From: Beroe forskalii
Taxonomy: Eukaryota > Ctenophora > Nuda > Beroida > Beroidae
Reading direction: 5' to 3'
NCBI GenBank assembly: GCA_011033025.1
Contig: WFMF01000074.1
Span: 372,001-436,000 of the forward strand
DNA: 64,000 nt
How positions within the stretch are numbered: the first letter of the stretch is position 1; every line of letters begins with the position of its first letter. A model generated the notes under the pieces. The model did not search any database, was not told where the DNA came from, and worked only from the letters and a program-made list of their open reading frames with translations. Positions 56,126 to 64,000 of the stretch are shown in pieces. A program made the position numbers and the translations under genes.

Positions 56126-59100
56126 ATGAGGACAACATTAGCACTTGCTCTAATATGCATTGATCTTACCCTTGCTAGTAAGTTACTTTATTTTCTAGTT
56201 TATGTCTAGTGAACATTATGTAGTAAACATAACATTAATCATATTTACAAGAAGATTTTTTCATAAACATTCTTCAAATCTGTTACTTTTCAGACTATTT
56301 TGCTGACGAGGGCTGTTGTCACATGTTCATAGAAGAACTTAACTGCCAGAAGAAGTGTATCGATATCATATCAGATGATAGCATTACAGAGTTTAACTTA
56401 AATCTGTTTTCTTGTGTACCAGCCAGGGTAAGCGGTTTAAAATATGTATGATATGAAATCTAGATATAAGAATGCATAGGTAGGTACATTAATGTGTTGT
56501 ATAATTCTGTGAATCTGAAATACTATCAATGCAGGTATTTTTGAATTTTCAGTCTTCTAGTTCAAATTTATGTCTGGAACCCTTTCGATTTCCGAGTCTT
56601 TTGATTACTTCTCTGGTCACGCTTAAATAATTTCTTAGCTCACTCACTTTCTCACAGCTCGCAGTGGATTAGCTCCCTTCACTTCACCCACAAGTATAAC
56701 ACAAACTACCTAAATTTAGTCACAATTAAAGTGATAGCTACAACTTGTTAGCTGAAAAGCGCCACAAAACATGGCAACAATTAGTTACGGAATAAATGAA
56801 GTCAGTGTTCCGTTTTTGAATATCATATTTTCTGTATGAGAAATTCGTTTTCTCCGTTATTCTATCGTTCAGTCCTTTGATATATTCTTTTTTACATCTC
56901 ATGTCTTTCATCTACAATATTAATGACATCTTTTAAATGTAATTGTCTACTCTAACTACCCCAAATTTAATGCAATGAAACTTAATCTCACTCATTAATT
57001 CCCAATTCGAGATTGAGTCCTCAATTTAAGTCCAACTGGACCATGCATACATATATGAAACCATAAAACCTTACACATATGCAGTACGCACTGCGAATTA
57101 CGAGTGGTGACCTTTCTTTCGGTTTCCTAACATGTCTTTGAAAATGTCGGCGTTTCCTCTTCTTTACTTTGTGCTTATAATTATTGGGGAGGGAGAGAGG
57201 TGACGGTCTAATTTCAACTTTCAAGGACATAACCACTGCGCGCCACCAATTCACACCTGTTGTGTGCTGTGTGAGAGAAGCTCTGAAGAAAGATAGTGTG
57301 TGGCATGTGTACGTGGTGTGTTTGTTCGTTGGTATGTATGTATGTATGTATGTGAGTGTGACCGTTGGTATGTGTATGACGTGTGTTAGGAGGCTATTGA
57401 TTTATACGTTAGTATGTTCGTGTGTGTTAGTAAGTGAGTAGGTGTAAAGTGTGCTTAGTTTTTACTGTTCTACATGTATATGTATTGTATATCACGTGTG
57501 TTTTGTAAGCTTGTAAAATTATCTTTGCGTTTCCTGATGTTTTGGCCCTTCCTGATGTTTTGGCCCTTCCATTCGGATGTACATTGTACCTGAATGACAA
57601 TAAAACTAAAATTATGAAACTTTATTCTCCCAATTTCTGGCACCCTTCCACCCCACGGCCACGATGACGGTGCATGATAAGGAGCATCTTCGGGATCCCT
57701 CTCCTTTCTAGTTACCCCTCTTCCCTTATCCCATCCCTCACACTTCTCACACCCCCTCACCCTTTCCCATTCCCCTCACCCTTCCCTCCCACTCCAGCTC
57801 CAGCAGAAAGTGCTACGATGCGTGATCAGGAGCAACTTCGGACTCCCCGTGGACCGGGGCGTGTGCTGCGACAAAGCAACGACCAGCTCGTGCAGTGATG
57901 CGTGTCAGATTTTCACACCCGTCAATGATTTCAACAACAGATGTGACCGATTAGCTGAGGTGGGTTACTCTCACTCTGAGATTTACTGCGCGGAGGTAAA
58001 GTGTACGTGTTGCAACATGTGTACAATCTATACAATGTGTACAATCTATACAATGTATACACTATGTACAATATATGATATTGCATACAAAATCTACATT
58101 TATGCAAAATAAAAGAATAAACCTGAACCCAATTACTTCTTTACTTTTAACTCTTGAGAATTTTCTATATTTACTTATTTAAAAGTTTTATTACATTAGT
58201 GATACGGTTGACTTCTCTCTATCTACACAGAGATGTTTTTGCAGCTATCCGTGTAACATTTACACCCATAATCTACACATACATATATACACCATCCGTT
58301 TTAAATCTACACATTTCAATATATGCATATTGTATCATGTATGATGTATGCGTGCATATATTGAACGTACACATCTTGTAAAACATGATATATCGCTCCA
58401 ATATAAATACGATATATCAATTCATATACACATCTCATGATAATAGAATATATATTGTAACACACAATATTCACTTGGAGACTGTATGTTTATCCCCCTC
58501 TCTTATACTCTCCTCCTCTTCTACTCTCCTCCTCTGTTGTACTGGTACGCCCTGGTACACCCCTTTTCTTCTCCCTCATCCTCTCACACAACATATAGGC
58601 GGTTAAACGTCATCATGTTACTGCTTTGAACTATGATAATGACGTCATTGTGATCGCTTATCTACATCCTGCGCGCCCATATTACACATGTCATATGTAC
58701 ACAAACATATAATATATATCTGAGGCCCTGTTTAGGTCGTACGCTAGATTTTATGACGTTATGTTCAAGGGTTACTATGGGTAATTGTTGACATTTATTC
58801 GCCTATTATTCGTGTACGTAACAATACATTTAGAACGCACATGTTCCATTCAGACGGAGATAAGTAACTTACGGACTCTAGAGAGATATGTTACATACGA
58901 GATGGTTTAGTTTTCCTGTAACTACTGCGCTCACAGAGTGTAAGCAGTAAGTTTGGTCTATTCTTCTAGATTGGTTACGTTCAAATGGTAGGCTGCGAAG
59001 CGTGACGTCATTTTCATGTCTCTGTCTGGGGAATTGATGATATAGGAAGGTCTATAGACTATATAACCACGCGACTAGAGAGAGACTTTTGCAATTCGCC

Positions 59101-62100
59101 ACGCGCAGCGTGGTGAATTACAATTAGGCGCGAACGCAGTGAGTGTCTAATTGCTCATATAGTACGAACGCTAGTGAGTGCTATATGTGAAGATCAAAAG
59201 TCTCTCTCTTGGCGCGTGGTTATATAGTATATACACGGCCGATTTTAAGTGTGCATAAATTGAACAGATTTAGCACCCTGAACAGCATACCTTATTAAAT
59301 TATCAATCTTAGTTTTCACATTTGTACATTTTGAAGATAATTTGAAAAAGCAGCAATCAACAAAGATCCATCAAAACGTTCATTTCGATGAACTTCTGCA
59401 AAATCAATGTACAGACAAATCGAAAAGATACAATTACAATCACGAAGTGAATATTCGTCGGTCGATCGATTGGAATACACACACACTTTCTCACATTCTA
59501 AAGAATCCACTCACATTTGAATGATCATTGTACGAGTACAACATAATTGGTTATGTATAAATCAGCAGCAACAGACCAATACATCGAAATGTGTTGTGAA
59601 CACTGAACACGTCCGACCAAACATAGTGTACAACTAAAGAGGCACCGCTCATGGTGCACATCGCTATATGGAATTGCAATTACTCTCAAAAATGTATAGC
59701 AGCCACATTCCATTCTATACCTTTGTTACGAGCCGACGTCACGTGACATACTTGTCTAGCATATAACGGTTTGCAAATGTACACAGTAATTACAATGTGT
59801 TGATTGGTATTTGGTGTTCGTTACTCTGCATGTGTATCTTTGTTTAATACGGTAAATGGGTCAGGTAAAACAGGGTAAACAAACAGGGTAAATAGACATG
59901 GTAAATAGAAAGGGTAAATAAGCAGGGTAAATAAGCAGGGTAAATAAACAGTGTAAGCATGATTAATTAACTTTTGTAACATTCGGTAATTCAGCGTGTC
60001 AGAATCCGAATATAAATCTAGAGATGGACTTTCGAAATCTACTGATGGACTTTTGAAATCTACTAATGGAGTTTTTAGAGAGAGACTTTCGCGCGTGTTT
60101 ATATAACTCCATTTCTGGTTTCGTAACTCCATCAGTGATGGTTATACGTATACAGCACGCGCGAAAACAACACGGCCGTGTATATATTCTTCACAGTGGC
60201 AGCATATACTAGATCTTTGCCCAAAACATAGGTTGTGTAACGTCATCAACTTACTGCATTGTGAGCTATGACAATGGCATCATTTTAACCGCCTTATCCT
60301 CCTGTTGGGGGCAAGTTAGGTCTGTACCCGGGATAAGTTACGGGGTAATTGTCTTGTGGGATTTGCTGTGCCCAATTAAACAATAAACTTGAGTACTTAC
60401 TACTTGCTCTCATATTAGTAGTACACTCGTTAATTAACATGCCGCAGTTACCCTATCATCCACCCAATGTTTGTCTCTACTGGACTATATTCAAGGAATA
60501 ACTTAGCGTGGTGTCTTGATATGACATTATGTATCAAAATGATTTGCAAGGGTCGCAAGAAGTTGTCAATTCAACTTTTCATCAAATATATATTCAGCAT
60601 TATAAATTAAGATTTGATGTCCCATGATCATACCCCACTCCCTTCCAATAGTTATCTGACAACCTTGACGCAAGCATCCATTCCCCAAGTATTCTCAACA
60701 AATTTTGACGCAAATCCTCGCCCCCACCGGCCACCAGTTTTCGTATTGAATACTGAGTCCTGATACACGCTCAAATGACACACAGGCATAACATGCCATA
60801 CGCACGCAATATGACACATACTAACGCACAAACACACGCACAAACATGACACACAAACATACTGACCAACGGTGCAAACATGACATACGCACACACAAAC
60901 ACACTGACCTACATGCCGGATGTATCTGACTGTACCAAATAAGGAGCTCTGCGCAGTGCTCAATTACAGCTCTCTGACTCATGTACATAACTTGTTACCC
61001 GCTGCCGAAACCCAGTGTATTGCCACTTTATAATTTCCATTGGGCATGTCGGCTACAGCGAAAAGAGAGAGGGAAATTAGATGCGTTTTCTCCCTTCTCC
61101 GACTCGGCCGTTGTGCGGAGCTAGGCGCGGAAAATAGGCGAATATTTTCAGCAATTTGGCAGCGTGCACAATGTTAATGAAGTCATTTCGTCCGCCTATT
61201 CATTCTGAGCGTATATATGGCGTCTTGTCGACATCCGCTGAACATTGTAAGCCCTAACATTGACGTCACCACACCGCCTGTTGGTAATTCAGCTGCAACA
61301 CGTAATATACAGCAGAATTAGTGCGGAGTTTTCCAGTTGAGGGATTTGAGAGTTTCTTTTAACTAACGTCTAAAAATACCCGGCACTTTCCATTATATTA
61401 CTGATGTATGTGGTCAGTAATGTCTGTAATAGCTCGAGCGATAATCATCAACACACCACGTTGTGATATGATAATGACGTCATCTCACCCCCATATAATG
61501 TCTGTAATATAGCTCTAGCGATCATCAAAGTCGGAGCTTTTGACTGAGGTTGACTCCTGCACATGGTAAGAAATTGGTTAAAGAAGTGATTAACGGCAAG
61601 GGGCGTCCGGCGTATTACGTTCCGGGACTTACGGGGCTAAGGACGAATGGATTGTTGAGATGACGTCATTTTCATAGCTCATAATGGCGAATTAATGACG
61701 TTGTTATGCGTATCGTATTGCGCACGGGGTGCTACAAATTAACAAGGCCCTCAAATAGCACGCCAGATGGCTAAATACCCGATGATAGGTATCCTTCTTT
61801 GACTTCAGGGGTTGGATGATTATCAGCTTTATTCTGAAATATTGAGGAACATCGAGGAATAGTGAAAGAGTTAAAAAGAAGATCTGCCTGTAATTCTACT
61901 ATTCGCATAAATGCGTAAATTTACTTTTAAAGATTTATCTGCACTCCTTAAATATACTCTAAATTATAACATTTAAATCACACTCATTTACTGAAGAGGG
62001 TTCCTCAGAAACACACATGCAGCCTCTTCTCGCAGTGTTTTAGCTGTAATATCCTAAGATTACTAAATTATGAAAATCGTGAAAATTCCTAATTGAGCTT

Positions 62101-63056
62101 TCAACAGGTTTATCATCTTTAACGTGAATTCTATGAAAAGGATATGTACTGTTTAGAGCAAGATGTGTACGGTGTTATACTTCTATTTACATCGCAGACT
62201 TCAGCTTATTTCACGGCTGGAGTGAAGGGAAAAGCTTAGAATATACCTCGGAAACACCGTACAATAAGGCATTTTAGGAGGCGTGTTAAAGTTTGTTTAA
62301 TGTATCCCCTAGATTGAAAAAGTCGAAAGTCCACCAGGACTTCGGGGGCGCGTTTGCTCAATGTACAAAAAATCCCCTTAACTATCCTCAAATCCTTCAC
62401 GCAAATCACTCATCCAACGTTAAGATCCTTCATCCAGGTCGTTATTTTGTTCAAAAATCCTTCAGGTGGACATGTACCAATGTGTAGAGGAGTATCTGCA
62501 CATCAAAGAGTGTTGCTACAGCTCGCTCGTTAACATGAGTTGCGCCTCTGCGTGTAACAAAGCGACTCTTGAGGGTCCCAACTTGGGGGACTGGGTGAAT
62601 GTTAGACTCAGCTGTGACGAACCTTTTCCTGAGGTAAGAGAAACTTCGGTATATTGGTTGGAGGATAGGGCCTTGGTCAAGCGGCTGATTAAAGCGAGTT
62701 TGCGCAATTTACTTGTCTTTTATTATCTGTGGGTTGCTGGTTGCAGCTAAAAATATACTGCTTCCCCTCACCGAAACTTTTGTCGGCTTTACTTTTTAGT
62801 CTTTACAGCCTACCTCTCAAAAGTTAAAAAGTCGATAAAGTCTATAAGTAAACATATTTAGCATCAAGAGTCATATATATTGCGCAACAGTCATACACAA
62901 TCATAAATATCGAATAAAGTCTTAACTCTTAATATTAACGAAGAAAGTTCCCTGTTTTGAAGGCTGACTTTTCTTAATTTTACATTTCCTTACCTATTCT
63001 GACCAATCATTTGCTGTCGCCCTTTCAGGTCAGAGACTGCATGACACGATATTCAG
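56126..63056 (+). CDS. RECK: RECK homologue, 5' exons (3' partial)
   Basis: Predicted coding exons: 56126-56177, 56294-56427, 57798-57959 (start could be 57804), 62466-62633, 63029-63056, then beyond the window. Junction phases are 1, 0, 0, 0 and a final phase 1. RECK is a secreted, GPI-anchored cysteine-rich glycoprotein that restrains matrix metalloproteases and, with GPR124, presents Wnt7 through its N-terminal cysteine-knot motifs. The signal peptide is MRTTLALALICIDLTLA. Then come three knot motifs of the CC-x(6-8)-C-x3-C pattern: GCCHMFIEELNCQKKC, GVCCDKATTSSCSDACQIF and ECCYSSLVNMSCASACN, each followed by a spaced Cys and a further Cys before the next CC, as in human RECK (for example CCELAIALECRQAC). 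Exon 5 (VRDCMTRYS) matches the start of the next inter-knot stretch (human IHCVNNYT). Kazal domains and GPI signal would be downstream. Long introns carry MITEs and microsatellites. Confidence 0.8.
56294..56427 (+). CDS. RECK: RECK exon 2, first cysteine-knot motif
   Basis: Residues 18-62. Begins after CTTTTCAG; the split codon gives Asn right after the signal peptide (NYFADEG). Contains GCCHMFIEELNCQKKCIDI and a distal Cys in LFSCVPAR. Donor GTAAGC at 56428. Confidence 0.8.
57333..57352. repeat. (GTAT)n microsatellite in RECK intron 2
   Basis: Five GTAT units. A 19-bp direct duplication (CCTGATGTTTTGGCCCTT) follows at about 57533-57570. Confidence 0.85.
57798..57959 (+). CDS. RECK: RECK exon 3, second cysteine-knot motif
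   Basis: Open in one frame from a CTCCAG acceptor (57792-57797 or, six bases later, 57798-57803) to a GTGGGT donor at 57960. Encodes VLRCVIRSNFGLPVDRG, then CCDKATTSSCSDAC and a distal Cys in NNRCDRLAE. The preceding intron has a long C/T tract suited to a branch-point/acceptor region. Confidence 0.75.
59058..59228. mobile_element. 171-bp MITE with 34-bp TIRs and three internal hairpins (RECK intron 3)
   Basis: Outer stem ACTATATAACCACGCGACTA/GAGAGAGACTTTTG pairs with CAAAAGTCTCTCTC/TTGGCGCGTGGTTATATAGT. Inside are three consecutive hairpins: AATTCGCCACGC with GTGGTGAATT, CAATTAG with CTAATTG, and CATATAG with CTATATG. A related smaller hairpin lies at 60088-60166. Confidence 0.85.
60088..60166. 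mobile_element. hairpin related to the 59058 MITE
   Basis: TTCGCGCGTGTTTATATA at the left mirrors TATACAGCACGCGCGAA at the right; AGAGAGAGACTTT precedes it, as in the larger element. A palindromic ACACGGCCGTGT follows at about 60170-60181. Confidence 0.6.
60770..60915. repeat. CA-rich degenerate repeat in RECK intron 3
   Basis: Irregular repeats of ACACACAAACA and GACACATACT words; the minus-strand VCVCVC ORF here is a shadow. Confidence 0.75.
62466..62633 (+). CDS. RECK: RECK exon 4, third cysteine-knot motif
   Basis: 56 codons between CCTTCAG and GTAAGA. Encodes VDMYQCVEEYLHIKECC, SCASACNKATLEG and LSCDEPFPE. Joined to exon 3 it restores the Cys spacing of the family (NRC..., YQC..., ECC). 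The 4.5-kb intron before it is the largest in the gene. Confidence 0.8.
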
Positions 63057-64000
63057 GTAACTAACTATCTTGTCAATGATCTGATGATGATACAGGATGA
63101 TCTCAAACATTTCCTGTTTTATGCTAAACGCTGCTTACATTTACATGTTTATGTGAACATTTTATTACACTTTTTATGTTTACTTTTACATTGTTTTACA
63201 TCTTTACATTGATTTAATATTGAACAATTCAATTGATATAGCTTTTACAAGCAGTATGTCATAAAACAGGTTGAATTATATTATTTCATCTACAATAAAA
63301 TATATCCGTGAATTACTCATCGAAGTATGTGTCTTTTCGTTGGGGTAATGTCTATTAGATTAATGTAGTTGCAGGGAATTAGTGACTGTGATTACGTCAT
63401 CAATTTACTTCTGTAAATCTTAATAACGACATCACTTTAAGGATCTTTCAGTTATACGGGGCCCATGCCCTGAGATAAATCACATTAGAAATTGTGATTG
63501 TACATAATCCGGACAATAGCCCTAAATCGGATTTCACATTAATTTGTCACATGTTCTCATGCCGATCAAAGACTAATGACACCAGATAATACTGTTTTGC
63601 ATTTACCCGGATTACAAGCAACAGGTCCCTATATAAACCTTTCTTTTCTTTGTGGGACCCACGGTATAATAATGAAATGACTGGATTTTACTGGATTTGA
63701 ATGTACCAGGTTTTTGGCTGACTCCCAAATCTAATTTATCATTTTCTGTTCCCCAGGTCTGGAAAAGATAATCGTATCTCCCCAGGTCTTGCAGCCGCTT
63801 GGTGCTTAGCCGTGCTTTCAATGCAACTATTCAATGCCAAATATTTTATGTTTTTATTCCCTATTTCAGCTCTTCATCCTACCTAAAAACAAATACAGCT
63901 CAGGATCAGACGACAGAATTCATCATGTCTCAATTAATCATTTCATTATCCTAAATGATGATGTCTATTCGATGCATCAAATATTTTAAGTTTATCGAAT
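63057..64000. other. RECK intron 5 (start), no further exon recognised
   Basis: No block with the expected CC-x(n)-C-x3-C pattern is visible before the window ends, so the next RECK exon is presumably beyond 64000. Confidence 0.45.

Noticed and set aside
1-64000. CRISPR array or bacterial operon content
   Set aside because: Spliced genes and animal protein families throughout; the tandem arrays lack the unique-spacer structure of CRISPR.
63612-64000. Further RECK exon near 63755 or 63870
   Set aside because: Acceptor-like AGs are present, but the phase 1 continuation hits stops and lacks the expected cysteine pattern.

Overview
The window is nuclear DNA of an intron-rich animal, most likely a marine invertebrate. 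Its genes have animal-specific or animal-typical homologues: RECK-like cysteine-knot exons, a STAGA/SAGA subunit, a dystrophin-family EF-hand exon set and a tyrosine-recombinase-domain gene. Introns have canonical GT..AG ends, the sequence is AT-rich, and it is packed with Helitron, fold-back and MITE-type elements and minisatellites. I cannot fix the phylum from sequence alone.

Layout. 1-3223: C-terminal two thirds of an uninterrupted Helitron transposase (PIF1-class helicase plus an extra cysteine-peptidase-like tail). 3.2-17.7 kb: gene-poor, with a MITE carrying a clear target duplication, fold-back elements, a ~20-bp minisatellite (7.5-8.06 kb), an AT/homopolymer-rich stretch of doubtful quality, a 3.46-kb satellite of 42-bp units (10.0-13.5 kb) and a 12-bp repeat (16.85-17.44 kb). 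17.7-32.3 kb: one plus-strand gene that I rebuilt from 18 coding exons whose phases all agree (3036 nt, 1011 codons plus stop). It encodes an acidic/basic low-complexity N-terminus, two zinc-knuckle-like motifs, a core-binding-like helical region and a C-terminal tyrosine-recombinase catalytic domain that keeps most of the catalytic residues. Its introns hold many MITEs and a 1.1-kb inverted repeat.

33.7-50.3 kb: a repeat domain. It has a segmental array (34.7-43.1 kb) of decayed minus-strand exon-like cassettes, into which a 768-bp TA-flanked MITE and a 1.4-kb minisatellite-bearing element have inserted; intact empty sites survive in the sister copies. A second copy of the 1.4-kb element (from 45.9 kb) is itself split by a 2.3-kb fold-back transposon.

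50.3-64 kb: a plus-strand gene-bearing stretch. It holds a short four-exon gene with a dystrophin/dystrobrevin-type EF-hand region (51.0-52.2 kb), an intronless SUPT7L (STAF65-gamma) homologue (54.8-55.7 kb) and the 5' exons of a RECK homologue (56.1-63.1 kb, running off the window).

The best candidate for something undescribed is the multi-exon tyrosine-recombinase-like gene: a host-style gene structure with a largely preserved DNA strand-exchange active site. All gene models are splice predictions made by eye from sequence, without transcripts.
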